Source: Pararhodobacter aggregans
GTDB lineage: Bacteria; Pseudomonadota; Alphaproteobacteria; Rhodobacterales; Rhodobacteraceae
Assembly (NCBI RefSeq): GCF_003075525.1
Contig: NZ_QDDR01000017.1
Location: 1-64,000, forward strand
Direction: 5' to 3'
DNA length: 64,000 nt
The translations under genes and the position numbers were made by a program. This document shows, piece by piece, positions 9,407 through 17,866 of this stretch. The notes under the pieces are model-generated. The model did no database searches, was not told the DNA's origin, and saw nothing but the letters and a program-made list of their open reading frames with translations. The number at the start of each line of letters is the position of its first letter. Position 1 is the first letter of the stretch.

Positions 9407-10537
9407 TTACGATGAACCCTGCGATATCGTTGTCTCCGCGAGCCGTAGCCAATACCGCGTATACCGCCGCTCCCCGGTCCGGTTAAGCGCGCCCATCTCG
9501 ACCAGGTCCTGCAGATCCCGGGTTGTAGTCGCGCGCGATGTGCCGGTGATGGCGATGTAATTCTCGGCGCTGAGCCCGCCCTTGAACCCCTCGGGCCCCT
9601 CTCGGAACATGCGCACGATCACCTTGGCCTGCCGGTTGTTCAGCCGATCGCGGAACTGGTCGTAGAACTTTGCCTTGGCGATGAAGAAGGCAACGCGCGT
9701 CAGTGTGACCTGCTGCGCGTTCAACACCGTCTGGCCAAACCACAAAAGCCACGCGGTCACATCCAGCGTCTTCTGGTGGGCTTCGAGCTGGTCGTAGTAA
9801 CCCTTGCGGTCGCGTTCGATCGTGTAAGCCAGCGCGATCAGGCTCGGCTGGCCGATGTTCTGGGCGAGGGATTTTTCAGCCAGAGCGCGGCCGAGACGGC
9901 CATTGCCGTCCTCGAACGGATGGACGCTCTCGAACCACAGGTGCCCAAGTGCCGCGCGCGTCAGCGCTGGCAGTGGCGTGGATCCCTCTGGCGCCGTGCG
10001 GTTGAACCAGTCGACGAACACGTCCATTTCGCCTTGGACTTGCGCCGATGGCGGCGCTTCGAAATGCACCGTCGGTCGGTCAATGCGACCGGAGATGATC
10101 TGCATGGCGTCGTCATGCCGACGGTAGGCACCGATCGTCTCGAGGCCACGGTCATGGGACAGGAGCATACCGTGCCAGTGAGAGAGCGTGTCGTGGGTCA
10201 GAGGGGCCGCGTGGTTCGAATAGACATCGACCATCATTTCGGCGACGCCCTGCTCGCGGGGTTCTGATGGTGGGCCCTCCGTGGTCAGTCCGAACTGCCG
10301 CCGCAACGAGGACTGGACACTGGACCGGTCCAGGACCTCGCCCTCAATGGCGCTCGTCCGCATCGCCTCCTCACTCAGAAGCTCGATGCGCAGCCGGTCG
10401 CGCTCCTCGCCTGTCACATGGCGGACCGCACCAAGGATTTCGCCTGAGGACAGCAGAAAGCGCCGTTCGAGTGGCTCGATCGCAGCGCGGTCATAGCGGA
10501 AGTTCGGCCAGTCGGGTTGTGTCCAGTTCCCTGGCAT
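9407..10537 (-). CDS. Fic/DOC family protein with N-terminal inhibitory helix
   Basis: The 376-residue protein starts with a DUF4172-like domain (WTQPDWPNFRYD), then a Fic core with the complete catalytic motif HPFEDGNGRLGR at 206-217, then a C-terminal winged-helix-like segment. Such enzymes usually transfer AMP to protein hydroxyl groups. An inhibitory motif TSAIEG at 61-66 places it in class II, where an N-terminal glutamate (E65) blocks ATP positioning. It is therefore self-inhibited rather than paired with a separate antitoxin. It follows the defence operon on the same strand after a 166-nt gap. Confidence 0.92.
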   Translation of the reverse strand: MPGNWTQPDWPNFRYDRAAIEPLERRFLLSSGEILGAVRHVTGEERDRLRIELLSEEAMRTSAIEGEVLDRSSVQSSLRRQFGLTTEGPPSEPREQGVAEMMVDVYSNHAAPLTHDTLSHWHGMLLSHDRGLETIGAYRRHDDAMQIISGRIDRPTVHFEAPPSAQVQGEMDVFVDWFNRTAPEGSTPLPALTRAALGHLWFESVHPFEDGNGRLGRALAEKSLAQNIGQPSLIALAYTIERDRKGYYDQLEAHQKTLDVTAWLLWFGQTVLNAQQVTLTRVAFFIAKAKFYDQFRDRLNNRQAKVIVRMFREGPEGFKGGLSAENYIAITGTSRATTTRDLQDLVEMGALNRTGERRYTRYWLRLAETTISQGSS

Positions 10538-10541
10538 GAGC

Positions 10542-10560
10542 TATAGAACCCCTTTCTATA
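10542..10560. promoter_or_regulatory. Inverted repeat over the fic leader
   Basis: TATAGAA-ccccт-TTCTATA is a perfect 7-bp inverted repeat with a 5-nt spacer (CCCCT on the plus strand), ending only 5 nt before the fic start codon and covering the best Shine-Dalgarno candidate (AAAGGGG on the minus strand). A related half-site, GGTTCTAT, lies near 10599. It could be an operator or an RNA hairpin that limits translation; which one is not decided by sequence. Confidence 0.4.
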
Positions 10561-10685
10561 ACTCACTATGTGGCAAAAAGATGATTTATGGAAGTGGGTT
10601 CTATGCACCACCAACGAGTCCAAAGGTTGGACACATCTCCATGTAACGGCCCGGATCAGCCGTACTGTATCCGATCTGACAGGTG

Positions 10686-10856
10686 TCAGGCGGCGTCGCT
10701 TATTGGTTCGTAGCGAACCTCGGCCATAGCATCGTCCAGCCACGCGGGCTGCAGGTCGCCATTGTTCCATTGGTACAGGTAACCCACCAGCGTGTCGGTC
10801 TTCTTGCAGAGGATGCGCATGATCGGTTCGCCGGTGAGGCGGGTTTTTGGGGTCAT
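10686..10856 (-). CDS. Small conserved-looking plasmid protein, unknown function
   Basis: This is a 56-residue product, with its ATG at 10856 chosen because AGGAG lies 8 nt upstream. The sequence has a compact core, LCKKTDTLVGYLYQWNNGDL, with charged residues and no signal peptide or membrane segment. It reads like a single small folded domain. I do not recognise the family. It lies between fic and the VirC-like pair. Confidence 0.5.
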   Translation of the reverse strand: MTPKTRLTGEPIMRILCKKTDTLVGYLYQWNNGDLQPAWLDDAMAEVRYEPISDAA

Positions 10857-11007
10857 GGTGCGCTCCTTTAGCTCGGACCTCAGAACTGATGAACTTGGAG
10901 GCCTCAAAATCAATGTGACCGTCTTAGAAGTGGGGGTCTTCAACCGCAAGATGAGGGATTTTCGGTAGGCAAAAATCCACCGTTAAGAATGAAAGTTGTC
11001 TTTAAAG

Positions 11008-11661
11008 TCAGGTTCTTGGCGCTTTCGACACCTCTTGTGGTGCTGCCGCACGCGCGGCAATCTCGTCCAGAAGTATGTCGATCTCCGCCCAGACGCGCGG
11101 CTCGATCTGGCCACGGATCAAGGCCCACTTGCTGAGCACATCGAGGGGGTCATGGGCGTGCAGGATGGACGTCAGCGCATTGGCATCGACGGCCAGTGAA
11201 GTGCGCGCGCGCCATTCGGTGATCCGCGTTCTCTGCTCTTCGGATGGTGGGACGAACTCTGGCCCGAGCTGCCAGGTCTTCACGGCACGGCGCAGAGCGG
11301 CCCGGATGACATGAGCGGGGTCGACGCCGCAGTCGATGAGGGCTTCTTCCTGCCGTTCCAGCGCGTTCACCCGGATATCGATCTTGCGGGTGGCCGGAAT
11401 GCGTCGGACCCTGGGCGACGCCGTGGGCGCTGTCATGATCTCGGCCGCTGTCTCCGAGCTTGGTTGCCGCGAAGGCACGGAAGGCCTGCTTGGCACCGGC
11501 GCTTGATCTTCATCCGCCACGTCTGCCGTCATGCTCATCGGCATCAGGACGGCCTCTTCCCGATCCGCCTCTTCCCTTCCCGGGTTTTTCTCCTCCTCTG
11601 GCTGAAGGGACGCGGCATAGGCTGGGTCGGGCCGGGTGATGGTTGGAATCTTCTTTCTCAA
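11008..11661 (-). CDS. VirC2-like conjugal transfer protein
   Basis: The product of about 217 residues has a low-complexity Pro/Glu-rich N-terminal half. The C-terminal half is a ribbon-helix-helix-like domain (RKIDIRVNALERQEEALIDC ... HVIRAALRRAVKTW), as in VirC2 of Ti plasmids, which binds DNA beside the transfer origin. A TTG at 11661 is taken as start: it lies 10 nt after the TGA of the ParA-like gene with GAGGAC upstream. An ATG at 11739 would overlap that gene by 68 nt. Assignment as VirC2 rests mainly on being paired with a VirC1/ParA-like gene next to mob genes. Confidence 0.6.
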   Translation of the reverse strand: MRKKIPTITRPDPAYAASLQPEEEKNPGREEADREEAVLMPMSMTADVADEDQAPVPSRPSVPSRQPSSETAAEIMTAPTASPRVRRIPATRKIDIRVNALERQEEALIDCGVDPAHVIRAALRRAVKTWQLGPEFVPPSEEQRTRITEWRARTSLAVDANALTSILHAHDPLDVLSKWALIRGQIEPRVWAEIDILLDEIAARAAAPQEVSKAPRT

Positions 11662-11671
11662 CGCCCCGTCC

Positions 11672-12391
11672 TCACGCCGCGAGGATGTTGTTGAGAATGT
11701 CGGTGGCCTCCTCAAGGGCCTCGACGACATGACGGACATGCGGGCGCATGAGGGGGTTTGGATCGGCCTGCTTTTGTAGCGCGATGGCGTGGAGCAGGCC
11801 TTTCTCGTCCATCTCCTTGTAGACGTTGCGGCGCATCATCACCGTCTCGATCACCGGAAACCGAGCGATCGCCACTTCGATCAAGGCGGCATCCGCGCGC
11901 GTGGCTTTCGGGTCAACCATGTTCAGAACGACATGGTGGCGCGGCAAGCTCGCCGGGTCATCGACGCGCGCGCGCAACCTTTCGAACCAGTCGGCGGTCT
12001 GCGCACCCACATCGAGATCCGAGGTCGAGAGCATGACGGGTGTGACGATGTGATCGGCGAGAACCGCGATCCCGTCCGACCATTCCGCGCCGACGCCTGC
12101 CGTGTCGATGAAGACGAAATCCGCCGAGTCCGCATCATAGACCTGCTCGATCTTGCGATCGACGGCCCCTACACTCTCGACCGAGATTGACCGCAGCAGA
12201 GGCGACCCCAGACCCGCCGCTTCAGCTCGTTCGTGCCAGGCACCAAGCACTCCGGTGCTATCAGTGTCGATCAGCAGAACCCGACGCCCGGCAGCCACGG
12301 CAGCGCTGATCAGGGCGCGCGAGAGCGTGGTTTTGCCACTCCCCCCTTTCCGGGCCATCGCGGCGATGACCACGAGATTGTCGTTGGGCAT
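11672..12391 (-). CDS. ParA/VirC1-like ATPase
   Basis: The 239-residue MinD/ParA-type ATPase has a deviant Walker A motif KGGSGKT at 15-21, LLIDTDSTG as the A' region and FVFIDTAG as Walker B. The ATG at 12391 is supported by AGGAGG 7 nt upstream; an earlier in-frame start at 12508 would extend into the repeat region. It is divergent from the relaxase genes and adjacent to a VirC2-like gene. A VirC1-like role in bringing the relaxosome to the secretion channel is therefore more likely than plasmid partition, which cannot be excluded. Confidence 0.8.
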   Translation of the reverse strand: MPNDNLVVIAAMARKGGSGKTTLSRALISAAVAAGRRVLLIDTDSTGVLGAWHERAEAAGLGSPLLRSISVESVGAVDRKIEQVYDADSADFVFIDTAGVGAEWSDGIAVLADHIVTPVMLSTSDLDVGAQTADWFERLRARVDDPASLPRHHVVLNMVDPKATRADAALIEVAIARFPVIETVMMRRNVYKEMDEKGLLHAIALQKQADPNPLMRPHVRHVVEALEEATDILNNILAA

Positions 12392-12419
12392 GGGGGGACC
12401 TCCTGCAATAATAGGGAAA

Positions 12420-12814
12420 CGCGACAAAGATGCAATAATGTCGCTAACCTCTTGGTGCATCGGCGTCAAGCGGAAGGCGGGATGCACGATGCGGTGGGCA
12501 GGATGCATTCGCCGTTACGCGTTTTGCAGCGACCAGACAGCGGGGCGCAGGGGACAGACGCCGCGATCCAGGTTGCGCGATGCAGTTGCCAGAAGACGCA
12601 CTGCATTTCGCAATCTCCAAAGGACGTAAAGCGCGGAACGCGACGCGGGGTGCACGCAACGCCGTGCATGAAGCGCGATGCGCGATGCGTGCTGCAATCG
12701 ACACGGCCCACTTGCCCGAAGACGCGCTGCAGAGCGCAAAAGGCACCGTGCATAGGACGTGATGCACGGTGCAGGGAACGCGGGACGCGTTACATTGAGC
12801 GCGTTGCGCGCTGC
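12420..12814. repeat. Degenerate GATGC/GCGCGATGCA-rich repeat region, candidate oriT or VirC/ParA binding region
   Basis: This 395-bp gene-free stretch is filled with variants of GATGCA, GCGCGATGC, CTGCATTT and AAGGACGT. A longer unit recurs about 127 bp apart: GAAGACGCACTGCATTTCGC near 12592 and GAAGACGCGCTGCAGAGCGC near 12718, each followed by an AGGACGT. Open frames occur on both strands but have no ribosome-binding sites and only echo the repeat. Its position between a ParA/VirC1-like gene and mobC suggests a transfer origin or a centromere. Confidence 0.55.
12494..12508 (-). promoter_or_regulatory. Candidate nic site (YATCCTG/Y type)
   Basis: On the minus strand the bases read CATCCTG followed by CCCACC. 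This matches the nick-region consensus YATCCTG^Y of RP4/Ti-type transfer origins, with the cut expected between 12499 and 12498. It lies in the repeat region upstream of a VirD2-like relaxase, as expected for its substrate. A match of this length has a modest chance of being fortuitous. Confidence 0.4.
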
Positions 12815-12854
12815 ATTTGACAAAGGACGTCAAATCGGCCCCAAGGGCCGATTT
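12815..12854. terminator. Two adjoining hairpins, the second terminator-like
   Basis: ATTTGAC-(7 nt)-GTCAAAT (12815-12835) runs directly into AAATCGGCCC-caa-GGGCCGATTT (12832-12854). The second is a 10-bp stem with a 3-nt loop and T-rich end, typical of an intrinsic terminator. The two stems share four bases, so only one can form at a time. They may separate the repeat region from the mobC transcript or belong to the transfer origin. Confidence 0.5.
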
Positions 12855-12864
12855 TCTACATTGA

Positions 12865-12917
12865 GTACAAGCCCTTAATGCCTTCTCCGCTTGTGCTGGG
12901 AGAAGGCGGGCTTGTAC
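12865..12917. repeat. Large inverted repeat upstream of mobC
   Basis: GTACAAGCCC (12865-12874) pairs with GGGCTTGTAC (12908-12917), and GCCTTCTCC (12880-12888) pairs with GGAGAAGGC (12899-12907). This gives a 19-bp stem interrupted by a 5-nt one-sided bulge and a 10-nt loop. It lies 34 bp before mobC. It is a candidate relaxosome-binding or regulatory structure. Confidence 0.6.
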
Positions 12918-12950
12918 GAAGGTGGCAAGAAATAGGAACGTATACTTCAC

Positions 12951-13553
12951 ATGGGCAGCAGTCGCAGACTGACCGATCAGGAGCGCCGTCAGATCGTCCG
13001 GGAACGGGCGAAAGGCGTCTCGGTCAGTGCGATCAGTGCTGCGCTGAAGGTCTCGCCCAAGACCGTCTACAACGTCCTCGGCCGGGGCCGTTCCGCCGTC
13101 TCCGCCAACGACAGCCGCACCCGCGTGCTGACCATGCGCGTCACCGACCGCGACCTTCGCGGCTTCGATGCTGCTCTCGCGCGGCGCGGGATCGCGCATC
13201 GCTCGGATGCCATGCGCTCCCTGATGCTGGCCGCGGACGATCTCCTGCGCCCGGATGAGGGTATGACGGATGAGCTGAGAGGGATGAGCGCGGCGCTGAA
13301 CCGGGTCGGCAACAACGTGAACCAGGTCGCGCGTCGCCTGAACGAGGCGAAGCTCAAGGGCGAGCAGCTGCCCTATACGCCCGCCAGCCATGCCGAGATC
13401 CGCGATCTCGCGGTGCTCGTCTTCGACATGGCCGACCAGATCCAGGAGGTGTTCCGCGCGCGCCGCCGTGAACTGGACCTCGAAGTCTCCAGGGCCCTTG
13501 CCGATCTGGCGCGGCAGGACACGGAGCAGGTGGCCGAGCATGGCGCGGAGTGA
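12951..13553 (+). CDS. mobC: Relaxosome accessory protein, MobC/VirD1-like
   Basis: The 200-residue protein has two parts. Residues 1-50 form a helix-turn-helix (LTDQERRQIVRERAKGVSVS ... VSPKTVYNVLGRG). Residues 60-150 hold a ribbon-helix-helix and the MobC signature LNRVGNNVNQVARRLNEA. MobC/VirD1 proteins open the DNA at oriT so that the relaxase can nick. Its stop overlaps the relaxase start by 14 nt. The extra N-terminal HTH resembles resolvase or transposase DNA-binding modules and is more than the minimal MobC fold. Confidence 0.88.
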   Translation: MGSSRRLTDQERRQIVRERAKGVSVSAISAALKVSPKTVYNVLGRGRSAVSANDSRTRVLTMRVTDRDLRGFDAALARRGIAHRSDAMRSLMLAADDLLRPDEGMTDELRGMSAALNRVGNNVNQVARRLNEAKLKGEQLPYTPASHAEIRDLAVLVFDMADQIQEVFRARRRELDLEVSRALADLARQDTEQVAEHGAE

Positions 13554-15891
13554 GGTGCGCGGCGTCAGCCCCGCCCTTTTTGACCGCGACTGGAGCCGGG
13601 TCTCTGGCAGCTGGCAGGGGCTCGCCAGGAATGCCCAGATGGTCCGGGCTGCGCGCGGCTACTCGCCTGCCATCTTCAAGCCGATCTCCAAGGGTGGGTG
13701 CCATACCGGCGCGCAGCTGAAGGCCCAGCTGACCTACCTCACCACCAAGTCGAGCCACATCCTCGACAGCCGCGGCACACATGATGGCAAGAAGGCCCTG
13801 ACAGAGGCCGAGATCGACAGGGTTGTACGCCGATTTAAGAACCAGTGGGGTGAGCGGCACAGCCCCAAGCTCGGCCATACCTCGCATCTCTTGATGGCTT
13901 TTCCCGTCGGCACCAGCGGCGAAGAGGTCCGCGCGATCACGGAATCCGTCTGCGAGAAGTTCTTTCAAGGCGAGGGGTCGCAATTCGACTATATTGCTGC
14001 AATACACCAAGATCGCGCGCATCCACATGCGCATATCGTTCTGAACCGCCGCAGCAAGGATGGCGAAATGTTCTTTCTCGGGAAGGATCACCACTTCAAC
14101 TACGACGCCTTCCGGGTGGCGATGGTTGACGCGGCGCAGGTCCACGGGATCCGGCTCGAGGCGACACGGCGTCTTGACCGGGGGGTCACGACCTACCGCG
14201 CCGAGATCGACGAGGTCTACAAGGCCCGTGACGAGGGCCGGCCGCCGGTCGAGCGTCAGCGCACCGGGGCCGACCTGGCCGCCGCCCTGGAGACGGTGGC
14301 GCGCAACGCGCTGACCTATCGGGGTCTGGCTGCCGAGGCGTCCTGGTCGAACTTCGATGACGTGGCCGAGGCCCTCGAGCGGGCCAGCACCATCCTTGCC
14401 AGTGGCGGTCAGGTCCAATCTGACGGAGCCATCTACATGTCCCAAGACGAAACAGCGTTCGACACGCTGATCACCGAGTTTTCCCAGAATATCCGCCAGA
14501 TCGAGGCTGCGATCGACCGTGCGCCTGCGTCCGAGCGGCCAGAAATCGAGCGCAAGCTTACCGATGTGCTGGCCTCGGTCGCGCATCTCAATCCGCTGGG
14601 GGACCGCTCGGCCGCGCTGCTTGATGCGCCCTCCCCAGACGGTATCTATGCGCGCGCCAATATGCGCGAAGACCAACTCGAACGCCTCGACGAGGGGGAT
14701 GTGAAGGCACGGCTTACGGAGGCGCTGCAGGGCACGGGCATCGATCCGGCGGCCGTCGCGGCCCGCATGCGGGAGGGTGCTGGCAATGCAGCCCTCGAGC
14801 GCCAGTGGCTGGCACAGGATCTGCGCGCCATCGCCACTGCGGGCGACCTCGATCTGGAGAAGGGCGAGGATCGCGAGGAAGCGCTGGACCGGCTGGAAGC
14901 CGTTCACGTCCGCCTGAGCGATACTCTGACCGATGCGCGCATCTTGCGGGCGGTCGACAATGTCGATGAGGCGAAGGATGCCGAGGTCTCGCTCGCTGAA
15001 CGTTTGACGCCACTGGGCCGCGATCTCGACGACGCGGGACCGGACGCCTTCGCCCCGTCCGAGCGGCAGGACTTCCAGCAACTGGTCGCCCAGTTCCGAC
15101 GGACAGATTTCACCTACCCGTTCTCAGACGACCCTTCCGTGCGCAGGGCCGGTGCTGTCGAAGTGGAAGAAGCCCGCGCCGCCTTCAACGCCTATGCACA
15201 GCGTTCGCCCGATCATGCCGAATTGGCCTCGATGGCATGGGACAAAATCACCGACAGCCGCAAGCCACAGGAGTTCGCCGTTGAAGAAAAGGACCGCACG
15301 CTTCACGCCGGCGACATGGATCTCGCTTTGCGCGATCCTTCGCAACATCTTGGCCCCATCACCGAGGACATGCGCACGCTCGCGCTCTACCGCACGGAAA
15401 TGCCCGATGATGAATTCGGTACGGCGGTGCAGGATGAGATCAACCGGCTGCGCGCCGCCGGGGCATCGCGCGCCTATATCAGTGAGCGTAGTTTCGACAT
15501 CGAGGACCAGGCGCGGCAAGACTATGCCGAGCGGCGCTTCATGGCTGAGACCGCCCCTGATGTGATGACGTTCCTCCAGCGGGCCGAGGCCGAGAATGGC
15601 ACAGCTCTCTCCGAAACAGCTGGGAAGCGCCTGATCGAGCAGGTCGACAGAAACCTCACGCCAAACGCGGTCACCGCCCTGCGCGCCGGCCATGCAGATG
15701 TGCTGGACAAGTTCACCGAACATCCGCTGCGGCAGCTGGAGCTTGCGAAGGCCTATCTGGAAAGCAGCGAGGTGACTGCCCACGGCCCCGCCATGGAGCG
15801 GGTGCTGGATGCCTTGGCCGAAGAACAGATCGAGGCGCAGCGCGCGCGTCACGCGGCGACCCATGGCGAGAAGGGGATCACCCATGGATAA
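13540..15891 (+). CDS. virD2: VirD2-family relaxase
   Basis: The 783-residue relaxase has an N-terminal nuclease domain with a likely catalytic tyrosine Y66 (LTYLTT) and the metal-binding His cluster HQDRAHPHAH at 156-165, the three-His motif of MOBP-type enzymes. The enzyme nicks oriT, stays covalently bound and pilots the strand into the recipient. About 500 further residues are Glu/Asp/Arg-rich and helical and probably carry the secretion signal. ATG 13540 is chosen because it falls at the end of mobC and starts the conserved region. It overlaps virD4 by 8 nt. Confidence 0.92.
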   Translation: MARSEVRGVSPALFDRDWSRVSGSWQGLARNAQMVRAARGYSPAIFKPISKGGCHTGAQLKAQLTYLTTKSSHILDSRGTHDGKKALTEAEIDRVVRRFKNQWGERHSPKLGHTSHLLMAFPVGTSGEEVRAITESVCEKFFQGEGSQFDYIAAIHQDRAHPHAHIVLNRRSKDGEMFFLGKDHHFNYDAFRVAMVDAAQVHGIRLEATRRLDRGVTTYRAEIDEVYKARDEGRPPVERQRTGADLAAALETVARNALTYRGLAAEASWSNFDDVAEALERASTILASGGQVQSDGAIYMSQDETAFDTLITEFSQNIRQIEAAIDRAPASERPEIERKLTDVLASVAHLNPLGDRSAALLDAPSPDGIYARANMREDQLERLDEGDVKARLTEALQGTGIDPAAVAARMREGAGNAALERQWLAQDLRAIATAGDLDLEKGEDREEALDRLEAVHVRLSDTLTDARILRAVDNVDEAKDAEVSLAERLTPLGRDLDDAGPDAFAPSERQDFQQLVAQFRRTDFTYPFSDDPSVRRAGAVEVEEARAAFNAYAQRSPDHAELASMAWDKITDSRKPQEFAVEEKDRTLHAGDMDLALRDPSQHLGPITEDMRTLALYRTEMPDDEFGTAVQDEINRLRAAGASRAYISERSFDIEDQARQDYAERRFMAETAPDVMTFLQRAEAENGTALSETAGKRLIEQVDRNLTPNAVTALRAGHADVLDKFTEHPLRQLELAKAYLESSEVTAHGPAMERVLDALAEEQIEAQRARHAATHGEKGITHG

Positions 15892-17866
15892 GGGCAAGAT
15901 CGCGGGCGGGATCCTCAGCCTGACGCTGGTCGGCCTCGCCATCGGCTACGTCGTGGCCACAGGCTATCTGATCCTGCGTTATGGGCTGTCGACCGAGCGC
16001 ATTGATTTCACATTGCTCGCGCGGGAATACCGCGGGCTTGGGACCACCGCCCCAAAGGACTTCCTTTGGGTGAACCTGATCTTGGGCGGCTTTGGCGTCG
16101 CAGCACTGCTGCTCAGCGTCACGCTTCTGGGCGAGGCGCTGACCCGGTTCGGCACGACACATTGGCAGACCCGGGGCCAGATGAAGCGCAACGGCTTTTT
16201 TGCCAAGCCGGGCGGTGGGTTCCTGTTGGGCAAGCTTGGTCGCCCGAAATCGAAGCGTCCCTTCCTCGTGTCAAAAACTTTCCCGCATGCGCTGATCGTG
16301 GCGCCGACGGGCCGAGGCAAGGGCGTGGGCTTCGTCATTCCGAACTTGCTGACCTACAAAGGCTCGGCCGTGGTGCTCGACGTAAAGGGCGAGAACTTCC
16401 GCGAGACCTCGCGCTTCCGCGCCAGCATGGGCGACAAGGTGTTCCGCTTCGCGCCAACAGACTGGGACCGCCCGACGCACCGCTACAATCCGCTGGCGCG
16501 TATCGCGGCGATGACCAATCCCGACCGGCAGCAGATGGAGCTGAAGCTCACCGCCAAGCTCTTCCTGCAAACCGACAACGAAAAGCTGAGCGGGCTCTTG
16601 GCCGGGGGCATCGACCTGTTCGTGGCGGCGGGCCTTCTGGCCTTCGAGCGTGGCGTGCCAACCATCGGCGAGATCTACCGCATCACCGCCTCGGGCGGCG
16701 ACAAGCAGAAGGAGTACCTGAAGCGCGCGCAAGAGGTGAAGAACACCTCGGCCAAGCTGATCTTCGAGCGCATGGCCTCGACCAACAACGACACCCTGAC
16801 TTCCTACCTGTCGCTCCTGATGACTTCGGGTCTCGACACCTGGGACAACCGTGCGATCGACGCGGCCACCGCGACCTCGGATTTCTCCTTCCGGGACATC
16901 CGGCGTCGCCCCCACGCGATCTATCTCGTGGTCGAATCCGAGATGATCCGGCCCTTGGCCCCGCTGATCAGGCTGTTCTTCTCCGACCTGATCGCCTCAC
17001 TGCAGGCGCAAGAACCGGGCGATGACGAGCCTTGGCCGGTGATGATCATGCTCGATGAGTTCGACCGCCTTGGGAAAATGCCGATCGTCGCCGAAAGCAT
17101 CAAGACGCTGCGCTCCTTCGGCGGGAACCTCGCCATTGTCACCCAGACCATCCCGGCACTGGACGAGATCTATGGCGAGAACACGCGCCGGTCGCTTCAG
17201 GGCGGCGCGGGCGTGAAGCTCTACCTCACCCCGTCCGAGCAGAAGACCATTGAGGAGCTCAGCCAGGCTGTGGGCAAGACGACAAAGCGAGTCGTAACCC
17301 GATCCCGCGCGGTCGGACGCAACCCCTTCGAGGGGCGCAGCGTCTCTGAGCGGACCGAGGACACCCCGCTCCTCACAGAAGACCAGGCACGCCGCATGGA
17401 CCTAGACGAGGTGATCTTGGTGATCGACGCGCAGATGCCGATCCGGGCGCGGCGGATCAAATACTTCGAAGACCCGACGCTGAAGGTGCTGCATGCCGGG
17501 CAGGCGGGGAGTTTCCCGTATCCGGATGAAGATGGTCTGCGGCGGGATCGGCAGATGACCGAGACGCGGGAGACGGTCGAGAAGCTGAAGCTGGAACTGC
17601 AGGAGGTGCGGGCGGCTGCAGGGGCGCAGGGGTCTGGATCTGCGTCCTCGTCGATGACGGTTGAGTCACCTGCAACGGAGACGCAGGATCAGCAACCAGC
17701 GCGATCAGGTCGGGCGCGCGGCCGAGCAGCACGCGCTGCGGCGGGTGGCGGTGGGTCCGGTCAATTGTCGTTCGATCTGGCTAGACTGGGGCTCAAGGAG
17801 GCAGACAGGACCCAGCTTGCGGCGGCTGTGCAGACGACGCGGTCGATCATCGAAGTACATGGATGA
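15884..17866 (+). CDS. virD4: Type IV coupling protein VirD4/TraG
   Basis: The 660-residue inner-membrane ATPase links the relaxosome to the VirB channel. Two N-terminal membrane segments are at about 10-33 and 62-84, Walker A APTGRGKG at 140-147, and Walker B MIMLDEFDRLG near 390. The last 80 residues are Gln/Ala/Ser-rich and variable, as usual in this family. ATG 15884 overlaps the relaxase stop. Its virB partners lie on the minus strand more than 11 kb away, beyond the metal island. Confidence 0.95.
   Translation: MDKGKIAGGILSLTLVGLAIGYVVATGYLILRYGLSTERIDFTLLAREYRGLGTTAPKDFLWVNLILGGFGVAALLLSVTLLGEALTRFGTTHWQTRGQMKRNGFFAKPGGGFLLGKLGRPKSKRPFLVSKTFPHALIVAPTGRGKGVGFVIPNLLTYKGSAVVLDVKGENFRETSRFRASMGDKVFRFAPTDWDRPTHRYNPLARIAAMTNPDRQQMELKLTAKLFLQTDNEKLSGLLAGGIDLFVAAGLLAFERGVPTIGEIYRITASGGDKQKEYLKRAQEVKNTSAKLIFERMASTNNDTLTSYLSLLMTSGLDTWDNRAIDAATATSDFSFRDIRRRPHAIYLVVESEMIRPLAPLIRLFFSDLIASLQAQEPGDDEPWPVMIMLDEFDRLGKMPIVAESIKTLRSFGGNLAIVTQTIPALDEIYGENTRRSLQGGAGVKLYLTPSEQKTIEELSQAVGKTTKRVVTRSRAVGRNPFEGRSVSERTEDTPLLTEDQARRMDLDEVILVIDAQMPIRARRIKYFEDPTLKVLHAGQAGSFPYPDEDGLRRDRQMTETRETVEKLKLELQEVRAAAGAQGSGSASSSMTVESPATETQDQQPARSGRARGRAARAAAGGGGSGQLSFDLARLGLKEADRTQLAAAVQTTRSIIEVHG

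Noticed and set aside
11672-12391. Chromosome/plasmid partition ParA with ParB partner
   Set aside because: The downstream gene lacks ParB motifs and resembles VirC2, and the neighbours are mob genes; a VirC1-like role fits better though partition is not excluded.
12420-12835. CRISPR array
   Set aside because: Repeats are short, degenerate and irregularly spaced, with no constant-length spacers or cas genes.
12444-13541. Long minus-strand reading frame across the repeat region and mobC
   Set aside because: It is antisense to the well-supported mobC and reads the repeats as Cys/Arg-rich text; there is no ribosome site and no protein family.
13354-15081. A 575-residue minus-strand frame inside the relaxase gene
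   Set aside because: It is the complement of a relaxase gene with catalytic motifs; high GC content commonly yields long antisense frames.
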